From the IMG/VR virus record IMGVR_UViG_3300030333_000717, positions 8,243 to 36,332 of that record: 28,090 nucleotides of DNA. The stretch is one strand, 5' to 3'. The notes under the pieces are model-generated. The model had not been told where the DNA came from and did no database searches. It saw only the letters and a program-made list of their open reading frames with translations. The translations under genes were made by a program, and so were the position numbers. Source of the stretch: a virus. Positions 1-9,800 of the stretch are shown piece after piece (position 1 is the first letter of the stretch; every line of letters starts with the position of its first letter).

Positions 1-1
1 T

Positions 2-253
2 GAAGAAACACCTGAAGTAGCGGAAGACGAAGTAGTAACTGAAGAAGAAGCTGAATTAGCAGATGTTGGGCCTCAATACTCTATAAGTGGCAAGCCTTTA
101 TTTGAAAATAAAGAGTCAATATTCCAAACACAGGAAGAAGACGATCTTGATTTTCTTAATTTAGAGTCAAACCCCTTCGTACCGTACAATAGGGGTGGTA
201 TAGTTAAAGATTATGCCATTAATACATTAATTGACATTCTGAGGAATAAGTAA
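2..253 (+). CDS. C-terminal end of an acidic virion-block protein (5' end outside window)
   Basis: An open frame runs in from the left edge and ends at TAA 251-253, overlapping the next start codon (TAATG). The visible 83 residues are strongly acidic at first (runs of Glu and Asp), then end in a short Gly-Gly hydrophobic patch (YNRGGIV) and an amphipathic helix. Similar Gly-Gly patches recur in the next genes, which ties this fragment to the same virion module. No fold or function is recognisable. The start and full length lie outside the window. Confidence 0.6.
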   Translation, partial: EETPEVAEDEVVTEEEAELADVGPQYSISGKPLFENKESIFQTQEEDDLDFLNLESNPFVPYNRGGIVKDYAINTLIDILRNK

Positions 254-1161
254 TGTTTGACAGTATTTTAAAATACTTTGGTGGTGGCGATAAAGGTAAA
301 GGATGGCAAGGGATTTTAGCCGCTGCGCTTGGACTAGGTGCAGGGTATGATTCCTATAAAGAGGCTAAAGAAGCGCAAGACGCATTTAGAAAGCGTCCTA
401 CCTCTGGTTACCAAGGAGTAATTCCAGAATATACAGCGTACAGAGAACGTGTTCCTGTAAGTGACATAAATCGTAGACCGGGAAGTTCAGGACGGCGTTA
501 CTTTACAGACATGGAATTTGTAGGCACGCCAGAGTACGTAGTTCCTACCATACCCGAAGGAGCTTCGGACGAGACCATAGCCGACTTAAATGAGCAAGCT
601 CGTGCCGATCAACAAGCAGGTTTAGATGCGCTATTACAAGGCGTGCGGGAAAGAGCACAAACACAGAAAACAGACTTAGCCGCAGCTAACCTCGGCAACC
701 CATACCGTCAAGTTAATACTCCCTACGCAACAACTCCTGTAGCTGCTACACCAACAAATATAACCCCAACTTACCAACCTACAGCCCATAACGATATATA
801 CGATGTACTAAACAGGCTTGTAGAACGGTCTAAGATAACTCCTTATGGCACTACAACTACCGTATCCGATACGCAAAATGTAGTACAAGCCGCAGGTGGT
901 GGTCTTATGGGAACGTATTTAGCAGGTAAAACTGATGGAATGGCAGATCAGATTCCTGCACGAATAGATAACAGACAGGAAGCAAGGTTAAGCGATGGAG
1001 AGTATGTAGTTCCCGCAGATGCAGTAAGCCATTTAGGTAATGGTAACTCAGATGCAGGAGCTGAAGTTCTGAAAAACATGATAGCGAGAGTACGAAAGGA
1101 ACGTACAGGCAACCCTAATCAAGGAAAAGAAATTAACCCTAACAAGATACTTCCGGCATAG
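253..1161 (+). CDS. putative virion structural protein with Gly-rich 'LSDGEYVVPAD' module
   Basis: This 302-residue protein starts at the ATG inside a TAATG overlap with the upstream gene, so the two are probably translationally coupled. Residues 1-35 include a Gly/Ala hydrophobic stretch. The middle is low-complexity and rich in Thr, Pro and Gln. From about residue 213 there is a conserved-looking module: GGGLM, then DGMADQIPARIDN, then LSDGEYVVPADAVSHLG, followed by a basic helix. This module (Gly-Gly patch, 'sD.iPA.LSdGEyViPAd', helix) is seen in many marine phage virion proteins of unknown role. Its place ahead of the giant polyvalent protein supports a virion or tail-associated job. I do not recognise a precise function. 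Confidence 0.6.
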   Translation: MFDSILKYFGGGDKGKGWQGILAAALGLGAGYDSYKEAKEAQDAFRKRPTSGYQGVIPEYTAYRERVPVSDINRRPGSSGRRYFTDMEFVGTPEYVVPTIPEGASDETIADLNEQARADQQAGLDALLQGVRERAQTQKTDLAAANLGNPYRQVNTPYATTPVAATPTNITPTYQPTAHNDIYDVLNRLVERSKITPYGTTTTVSDTQNVVQAAGGGLMGTYLAGKTDGMADQIPARIDNRQEARLSDGEYVVPADAVSHLGNGNSDAGAEVLKNMIARVRKERTGNPNQGKEINPNKILPA

Positions 1162-1169
1162 GTAATAGT

Positions 1170-2009
1170 ATGGCTACAGTAAATCAACCCGCAGGCGTAG
1201 AGTCTTCCTTAGCTAACTGGGCAGGAGAATACGTTACTGATTATTTAGGTAAGGGTAAAGCTTTAGGCGAGCTGCCTTACACAGGCTATGAAGGCCCACT
1301 TACCGCAGGCCCATCTGGACTTCAAGCCAAAGGTTTTTCAGGGTTAGCTAGTTTGGCGTTACCTACAGGAGCTATGGGTGGGTTCAAATCTCAATCGTTT
1401 AATGCGCCGGGAACTGCTACTAGGTATATGAATCCATATTTAGAAGCGGCATTAGAGCCTCAACGAGCTGAAGCTATTCGACAAGCAGATATAAAGGCAG
1501 CCCAAAACCGCGCTCGAATGACACAGGCAGGGGCATACGGAGGTTCTCGCCAAGCAATTTTAGAAGCAGAAGCTGACCGTAACCTGATGCGAAATCTTGC
1601 AGATATAACAGGCAAAGGGTATTACGATGCTTTTGACATAGGTAGAGATCAGTTTAATACCGAACAAGACCGCAGTATGGAAGCGCAAGACATGACTAAC
1701 AGATATGGTCTTGATGCTATTCGGAATATATTAGATGCGGGTAGAGAAGAACGAGGTATAGAAGCTGAAGGGATAGCCGCAGATATAGCGCAGTTTGAAG
1801 AGGAGAGGGACTTTCCGTACAACCAATTACAATGGATGCAAAGTCTGCTTAGTGGAATGCCAGTAGCAAGTAAAACTATGACCTACACGCCTGAAGACCC
1901 TTTCTCGGCGGGGCTTGGTTCAATGGGCGGTCTTATGGACATACTCAAAACGTTTAACTTGATCCCAGAGCAACTTTCGTCTGCTCCAACGGAAGAGGAG
2001 GATGACTAA
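1170..2009 (+). CDS. putative virion/internal protein, Ala/Gln-rich
   Basis: This 279-residue protein follows the previous stop by 8 bases. Residues 1-90 are Gly/Ala/Pro-rich with aromatic residues. Residues about 90-210 are strongly helical and charged, with the segment QNRARMTQAGAYGGSRQA followed by EAEADRNL and ITGKGYYDAFDIGRDQFN. The 'GAyGGSRqa.le.e' segment is typical of a family of marine phage proteins encoded near internal-virion or tail genes. The C-terminus (SSAPTEEEDD) is acidic. The stop codon overlaps the next start (TAATG), again suggesting coupled translation. The exact role is unknown; an internal core or tail-tube-associated protein is my inference from context. Confidence 0.6.
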   Translation: MATVNQPAGVESSLANWAGEYVTDYLGKGKALGELPYTGYEGPLTAGPSGLQAKGFSGLASLALPTGAMGGFKSQSFNAPGTATRYMNPYLEAALEPQRAEAIRQADIKAAQNRARMTQAGAYGGSRQAILEAEADRNLMRNLADITGKGYYDAFDIGRDQFNTEQDRSMEAQDMTNRYGLDAIRNILDAGREERGIEAEGIAADIAQFEEERDFPYNQLQWMQSLLSGMPVASKTMTYTPEDPFSAGLGSMGGLMDILKTFNLIPEQLSSAPTEEEDD

Positions 2010-3805
2010 TGGCTATAGGTACAGTTAACGAAATAGTAGATGCGTATAGAAATAATCCGGCTCCGTTGGCCGAACGGTATGGCGTAGAAAAGCAACTTGT
2101 CGATTTGCTTGCGCTTCAACAAATTAATACAGAACAACAAGCTATAGCTAACCAGATGGATATGGATTTACAGCAACAGGCTATAGCAAGTGGACAAGGT
2201 GTAGATATAGCTCAACAAACTGCACAGGAAACTTTAGACCTTACTTCTAGTAATATGATGCGGATGGCAGAAAATGCAGGGTTAGGGGGTCTTATTAACC
2301 AACGCAATTCTGAAATGGCTGCCGCAGGTGGAGGCATGTTACGGCGTGGAGGTTTAGACCACATTCCTAGCAACATTCAGAAGATGTCTAGTGGTGGCAT
2401 CATAGCTTTTGCAAACGGAACTGAGGACGATGTAATAGATTCGAGCCGTTTAATAGGGCAGAACAACCCCTATAACATACGGGATTATGGTCAAAATTGG
2501 GAAGGGCAAGTTGGTTCTACTGAAGGTTTTGTAGATTTTGATAACTTATATTCTGGGGTTCGTGCTGCCGATAAGTTGCTAGATAATTACCCTGAACTTA
2601 AAGGTATAAGTACTATTAGAGAGTTAATTGCTACTTTCGCTCCTGCTAACGAAAACGATACCGAGTCTTATATAGATTTTGTATCTGAAACTATAGGCAT
2701 TCCTGCCGACCAACCCATAAATTTAGACGACCCAAGTGTAAGAGATTCTGTTTTAAGAGCTATGGGTAGAATGGAAAGCGGGTTTCAGTATGACCCTAGT
2801 ATGTTAGAAGGGACGGATCGCGCCCGTACATCTGAAGAGATAGTTGCCAGTGACGTAGGAGAATCCCAACCAGATGCTTTAGCATTACCCTCTATTTCAA
2901 GTAGTGTAGCAGATACCCAAGAGAATGTTTTAGCAGAGGTGGGTAGAGGAATACTTGGCGTTTTAGGAGATAGTTTAACTCCTGATGGCCCTACTCGTGA
3001 GGAAATAGAAGCTAGTGGGGGAGTTTTAGATGCCGCAGGAAACGTGATAGGAGCGCTTGATCCTAAGCCTCTTTCTTCTGACCCTTTTGACCCTACTAAC
3101 GAACGTTTTACAGAGATGGCAAACCTTAATAAAGAAACTTTGGGTGAAGGAAAAGGAGAGTCCATAGAAAACCAAATTTTAGATTTGTTTGCAGGAAGGC
3201 GTGACAATACCCGTCCTGACAGTCTAAGTCCTGAAATGAATCAGGCGATGGTAGAAGGTATTACTGGCGTTCCTAGTGAAGTTTTTGCAGGAGAAGGTGA
3301 AGGAGAAGGTGAAGGAGAAGGTGCTAACACTTTACCACCTTCAAAACCTGCTGTACGTGGCCCTGATTGGGATAGATTTATAGCAGGAGCAACCGCAGGT
3401 GGTGGAGCAACTTCAGCTTCTGGAGCCTTACGTAGTTTTGCTCAAGGTACACAAGCTTACGATCAACTACGGTTTGGTCAAGTAGCTGCCTTACGTCAAA
3501 TAGATGCTGACTTACAAACAGCTTTGCTTCGCTACCAACAGGCTTTAGATACCGCCGAATTTAATGGCATAGTAGACCAAATGATTGAATGGAGAAATGG
3601 ACAAGAATATAGCGATTTGATGGCTGCTTTAGATGGAATGCCAGATGGCCCTGCAAAACAAGCTCTAGTAGACCAGATAGAAGTAAAACAAGCTAGAGTT
3701 ATGAATGAGGCGGTAAAGGCAGCTATGAGCAAAAGTGTAGGTTCTGGACAAGGGGTAACTGCTTCTGGAATTGCTCAAATCCAATCAACACCATATTCGT
3801 CTTAG
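2009..3805 (+). CDS. putative virion protein with SGGIIAFANG patch and Gly-Glu repeats
   Basis: This 598-residue protein starts at an ATG in a TAATG overlap, with a good Shine-Dalgarno (GAGGAGG) about 8 bases upstream. The N-terminal 90 residues are Gln/Ala-rich helices. At about residues 108-137 sits GGGMLRRGGLDHIPSN, then MSSGGIIAFANGTEDD, a glycine-flanked hydrophobic patch of the kind repeated in this block. The middle is acidic and largely disordered-looking, with a (GE)n run near residues 428-438 encoded by a 12-bp DNA repeat. The C-terminal 150 residues return to Ala/Gln-rich helix. No enzyme motif was found. Position directly before the 2087-residue protein supports a virion role. Confidence 0.6.
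   Translation: MAIGTVNEIVDAYRNNPAPLAERYGVEKQLVDLLALQQINTEQQAIANQMDMDLQQQAIASGQGVDIAQQTAQETLDLTSSNMMRMAENAGLGGLINQRNSEMAAAGGGMLRRGGLDHIPSNIQKMSSGGIIAFANGTEDDVIDSSRLIGQNNPYNIRDYGQNWEGQVGSTEGFVDFDNLYSGVRAADKLLDNYPELKGISTIRELIATFAPANENDTESYIDFVSETIGIPADQPINLDDPSVRDSVLRAMGRMESGFQYDPSMLEGTDRARTSEEIVASDVGESQPDALALPSISSSVADTQENVLAEVGRGILGVLGDSLTPDGPTREEIEASGGVLDAAGNVIGALDPKPLSSDPFDPTNERFTEMANLNKETLGEGKGESIENQILDLFAGRRDNTRPDSLSPEMNQAMVEGITGVPSEVFAGEGEGEGEGEGANTLPPSKPAVRGPDWDRFIAGATAGGGATSASGALRSFAQGTQAYDQLRFGQVAALRQIDADLQTALLRYQQALDTAEFNGIVDQMIEWRNGQEYSDLMAALDGMPDGPAKQALVDQIEVKQARVMNEAVKAAMSKSVGSGQGVTASGIAQIQSTPYSS
3290..3323 (+). repeat. 12-bp in-frame tandem repeat encoding Gly-Glu
   Basis: The unit GGAGAAGGTGAA occurs about 2.8 times in a row, in frame, giving a Gly-Glu run in the 598-residue virion protein. 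Nested 6-bp similarity (GGAGAA/GGTGAA) suggests growth by slippage. Copy number may vary among relatives. Confidence 0.85.
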
Positions 3806-3814
3806 GGAAACATA

Positions 3815-6800
3815 ATGCCTTACGCTAAAGTCCCCCTTGATAACGGAGAGTCAATACAGTTTTATGTTCCTCAGGGAATGAGTCCTGAACAAGCTACGTC
3901 TATAGCCCCTACTATGTGGCAATATCAGCAGCAGGGTATAGATATTATGGCTCCCCCACCACCTCCTGAAAAAACTATATTTGGGTTTGGTGAAAAAGGT
4001 GCAGGGCGTGCAGGGGAAATACCTAAAGGTATTGCCTCAGGAGGAATAGGGCTATTAGGGTTAGGTGCAGAAGGTATTGCTACTTTATTAAGTGACGCTT
4101 TAGACGCTGACCCTGACAACCAAGAAGCTTTTGTTGATCTTATTCGAGCAGGTACTGAAACACTTCAATCTCCTTTTGCCGCTAAGTATGGTTATGAAGA
4201 TAGCCTTACAAGAAAACTTTCTGAAGGTTTAGGTTCTACTTTACCTTTTTTAGCTTCAGGTTTTGGTGGGTTAGGTGCTCTAGCAAAAGGTACGGCGTTA
4301 GCAGGATCAGCAGGAGCGGGTGCAGCAGCACAGCGAGCTAGAGATGCAGGAGCTACCCAAGAACAAATACAACAAGCTGCCTTACGTGGGTTGCCTGTAG
4401 GTTTAAGCGAAATAGCAATGCCTTTTGGTGCAGCTAAAGTTGTCAAAGCTTTAAGAACCCAAGCTAAAGCAGGGGAAGAAGTTGCTCAAACCGCATTAAG
4501 AAGAATAGGCCGTATAGCTTCAGCAGGAACGGGCGAAGGAGCGCAAGAAGCAGCCGCTGAGATTGCTCAGAATATGATTGCTCAAGATTTGTATGACCCT
4601 GAAACAGGTACGTTTGCAGGTACTGGAGAATCATTTGGTATAGGTGCAGGAGTGGGTGGCATCATTCAAGGGCTACTAGAACTGGCAATTCCGGGCCGCA
4701 CTAGAACTCCTAGTGTTTCAGGGACTGACGTAGATACAGACGCTCCTGAAGGCGGCACTCCTCCAGTTGCTTCACCTACTGAACAGCAAGACCTGTTTGA
4801 TGACCTACCTGCGGGAGCCACCCCTACCACCCCTACTGGTACTATCCAAGAACAACTAGGGCTTTTTGACGCGCCATCGGCTGAAGAACTTCAGCAACAG
4901 TATCCCGCTGCGTTTAGTATACCCCTTGAAGAACTAAAAAAAGAACGCACTACACTTGAAAGTTTAAATATCCCTGACGAAGCTACTTATGATGCTATTG
5001 TAGCTGCACGAACTCAACGTGCTACAAGCGATCCTGCACAAGGTACTTTAGATTTAACTCCTGCTGAACAACCTGCTGAACAACCTGCTGAACAACCTGC
5101 TGCCAAACCAAAAGATAAAGGTAAAGGTAAAGGTAAAGGGTCTGCAATCCGGTTAGATGATGACGGAAATGTAATTAGAGTAGATGGCAAGGAGGTTGCG
5201 GAACCCTTAACGGCAGGAGCAAAAGTTTTAAACGAAGGGCCACAACAAGGTGCTTTAGATTTAGAGACTACTGATACGACTACTGATAAGACAGTACGCC
5301 GCGCCTCCATATTCGGTCAACAACCAACCATAAAAAAAGACGACACGGATGCAGGGATGTCCTTGACAGACGGCACAGAACGTATATCTGTAATAGAAGA
5401 TGCCGCTCGTCAATACGAGTCAGTAGATACTTCAGAAGAAGTCGTGGAAGATCAAACAGTTATAGATCAACGAAAAGCAGCTAAAAAACGGGACGAAGAG
5501 GCTAGGGAAAGAAGAGACGCTGCTATAAAAGCAGAAGAAGCTGTAGACCCTAAATCCTTACCAGAAGACCCACAAACAAATCTTTATGAAGAATTTAATG
5601 AAGAAGCTAAGAGGGGAGAAGAAAAATTTGGAAAGTGGCGTTCTAATATAGACACTGAAGCACTTCCCATTGCCGAAAAAGATATTAGTAACCCTATTAT
5701 CGTAGGTTATCAAAATAGCAAACCGCCTAAAAGAAGTAAGGACACAGGAAGGTTTGAAGTTGCAAAATCTCCCACTCCTGAACAAGGAGCAAGAGCTTAT
5801 TTTAGAAACTATAAGAATCCCGCCTCCGCTATTCGTGCTATAGCAGGAGATGTAGCGTTAGACCGAAAGACTAAAATTAAACCCAGAGGTGTTTTTTCCC
5901 GTAAACAAATAGAGACGATGGGAGCTACAGCCCGTCTTAAACACGCAAAAGCAGCAGAAAAATTTATACGAGACAACCTTAGTGCGCCAACAATAGAAGC
6001 GTTAGATGCTCAAATAGAAGATGCTGCTCGTCAATACCAATCAGCCGAGAGCAGGAAACGAAGAGTCACTCCTCAAACCAAGAAAGATACTATAGCCAAT
6101 AGAAAAAAATTGGCGGCTGCAAAAAAAGACACTGATAGACAACTTACAGAAGCGGATAAGAAAGAAAAGAAAGAGACTAAAGCAGGTAAGATGTCGAGGA
6201 TAGCTCAGGCTATACAGAAGGGTAACTTTCAAGACGCTGTATTGCTAGGTGCTAAAAGTAGTGACCCTACAGTTAGTCTAAGTAATCTTGGAAGAAAACA
6301 ACAAGGCAGAGTATGGGATCAATTATTAAATGATAATCCTGAAACCACAGACATACTTGAGTTAGAAAACCTTGACGAAGTTAGTAACGAAGAAATAGAT
6401 GAAATAGTAGGAGTATTAGGAGGGTCTGAATTAGCACTTCCTAAAAATGCTGTTATAGCCAGTACCTTAGAGGTAGCTACGCCAGTTAAAAATGCTATTA
6501 AAGCAGGGGACATAAAGAAAGTTTACGAACTGTTAAGCGAATCTAGTAATCCTTTAATAGCACGAACTGCAAAAGCTGTATTAGAAAATATTGGTACTAC
6601 CAAAATACGTTTTGGGAAACGTCAAGGGCTTGCCGGGTATTTTGACCCTACTAATAACACTATAACGATTGATCCTGATATAGATGTTAATTCTCATGTT
6701 CTTTTGCATGAAGCAGGTCACGCTATAACTTCACACGTAATAGCTAATGAGCCATTAAACCCTGCTGTACGTCAGCTTCAAAAAGCATATGAATACGCTA

Positions 6801-9800
6801 AATCAGAATTGACTAGCGCCTATGGAAGTGAAAGCTTAGATGAATTTGTAGCTGAAGCGCAATCTAACCCACGGTTTAGATCAGAATTAAATTTACTTCC
6901 TTATAAGTCTACTAAAGGAAGGATGGTGACAGTATGGGAAGCCGTTAAACGAGCTTTCCAGAATATATGGAATAGGCTTTTAGGACGACCTCTTGTAGAA
7001 AAACCTACTAACACAAGTAATATAGATCAGCTTATTGAAGCTATAATAAGTCCTGCTCCTGCTAGTAGGGCTGCTCCTATTTTAGCAATGGATGTAAATG
7101 CTCAATTACGTCAACTAGGGGCGCAATCCAGAACAGGGTATTTAAGTAAAGAAGGTTATAAAAAATCTATTGATGTCACTAAAAAATGGCTCAAAGAAGA
7201 TGCTACACCTTCAGCTACACGAAAAGCCCAAGCAATTTTACCCCTCAACGCTTTAGCGGATTTATACACAGAAGAGTTACCATCTGGTTGGTCTTTATTT
7301 AGAACGATACAAGAAAAGGTAGGCGCACGATCAAAGATACTAGCAGAAATAAAAGATACAGGAGCTTCTCTAGCTAAAAAAATTAAACGAGGCACTAAAC
7401 GTGCTGATATTCTTAATGATTTAGTTATTAGAACTACAATGTCAAAAACAGACCCAAGTAAAGATCGAACTACTTATTCTGATTATTGGGCTTATTGGGA
7501 AGAAAACACTGGAAAGAAACGCGATAGTGGGGCGGTTATTTACAAAGCCAAAGAAAAACATTTTACGTCAGCCGAAGCACGTAACGATTGGGTAAGTAAA
7601 AATTTAGATGGGAAGCAAAACGTTCGCGGGGTTCAAAAACGTAATAAGAATGTAGAAAAACTTAAAGAATGGGATGAATTCCAAAAGCTATGGAACAGTA
7701 AAGAGTTTGGTCAGGAAGGTCGTGATGCGTACATAGAATTAAGAGATGCGTATGCAAGTATATACGACAGACTAATGGATACAGTAGATGATCGCTTACA
7801 AGAATTTGATATAGATTCTAAGTTACGTAAAACTATTAGCGATAAAATATTTGAAAAACTAAAAAATAAAGAGCGTATAGAACCTTACTTCCCACTATAC
7901 CGTCACGGCAAACATTGGCTTACTTTTAAATTAAAAGGAGATGCTGAACCTTATAAAATGTTGTTTGACAGGGCGGTAACCAGACAAGGTTTTGTGTGGG
8001 AGTTAGAAAACAATCCTGAGTTTAAAGATAAAGTTGATCTTTCTACAGTTACAACAAGCGATCAAGAATCAAGTTATACGAAATCTGTAGAGAATATGCA
8101 AACAGGAGCAGCGTTTGATATTTTACAAAATCTAAAATCGCAAAAAGCCCCTCAAGAAATTCAAGATTCTATTATGGAAATTATGCTTGACTCTATGCCA
8201 GAGACAAATGTGCTGCAAATGTTTCGTTCGCGTGCTGAAGTATTAGGGCCAGAAGCTGATGCAATCGGTGTGTACAATAAACGTATGCCCGCATTTGCTC
8301 AACAAATAGTAAATTTAGAATATGAAATACCACTAGAAAAAGTTAATCGAAAACTAGCACAAGAAGCTGACGACAGTAAAGACGATAGTGTACGTGCTGT
8401 ATACAAAGAAAATTTCCAACCTTATATAGCTTTTGCTAACAACCCTAACATTAATGATGTAACTAAATGGACAAAATCTTTAGTGTTTGGGGGTACGTTA
8501 GGGATGAACGTTTCTTCAGTTGTGGCTAACAGCACTAACTTGGGTACTGTAGTGTATCCCGTATTATCAGGTAAGTATGGAGTAAAGGAAACAAGTGCTG
8601 CTATGGCAGATGCCTTTGCATTGTATTTTGGCTCTCCTACTAGAAGAAAACGTGTTGGGGTAGGAGCTAAAGAGTTAGACATGGATGTATGGGATGGGTG
8701 GAATCTAACAAATTGGGATTTTTCTAAAGACGCAGATGGCAAATATAACGACCCTAATTTGCCAGACAAATATAAACATCTTGAAGTGTTAGTTGAAGTA
8801 TTAGAACGCCAAGGTCAGGCTAATAGGTCTACGATTGGAGAAATGACCGACCAAGAAAACCCTGCGCGGGGAGGTATGCAACTTTTTAATTTTGCAATGG
8901 GCGCTATGTTCCATCAAGGAGAACGAGCCAACCGTCAAATAACAGCTATTTCTTCGTTTAATTTACAGTTAGATAAAAAGTTAAAAGAGTTAAAGAAAAA
9001 AGGAATAACTAAACTAAGGAAAAAAGATTTATATGAGGCTGCTTATAAAGCCATAGAGGAAGTAGAGTTTACTAATAGTGGAGCCATGATAGAAACTGCT
9101 CCTAAAGTAGCTCAAAGTAACTTGGGTAGTATTGCTTTAATGTATAAACGTTTCGGTATATCCATGTATTACCTGCAAGCTAGAACAGCTTATCAAGCCC
9201 TTAAACGCGCAAACTCTCCGGAAGAGAAAAGACTAGCGCGCAATCAACTTTACGGATTATTCGGGGCTAGTGCGCTGTTTGCAGGAGTGCAGGGGATACC
9301 TATGTTTGGTGCGGGTATGTTTCTATGGAACCTATTTTTAGATGATGAAGAGGACGATGCTGAAACAAAAACAGCCCGTTTTCTGGGAGAGGGAATGTAC
9401 TCTGGCCCACTAAACGCCATATTTAATATAGATATAGCTCCTCGTATAGGAATGAATAACCTTCTTTATAGAAATAGACCCAATGAGCTATCTACTTTAA
9501 CGGAAAAAATAATTGAGTTTGCAGGTGGCCCTGCTGTAGGAGTAGCTTACGGTAAAATAATTCAGGGAGGAGAGCTAGTAGCAGATGGAGAAGTCTGGAG
9601 AGGGACGGAAAGAATGCTTCCTGCTTTTGCTTCTGGTTGGATGAAATCTTATCGTTATGCAACAGAAGGCGCACGTACTTTAAGAGGTGACCCCATAACC
9701 GAAGCAATAGATTTACGGGCTATCATAGGACAATGGACAGGTTTTAGTCCTGCTTCATACACAAAACAGCTTGAGTTAAATGCAGTAGAGAAACGTAAAG

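Noticed and set aside
3290-5140. CRISPR-like array
   Set aside because: The repeats are short, in frame, directly adjacent and without spacers; they encode low-complexity protein.
2785-9707. Many antisense frames of 60-140 codons under the virion genes
   Set aside because: They lie opposite long genes with clear starts, have biased, Ser/Pro/Phe-rich sequence and no family pattern.
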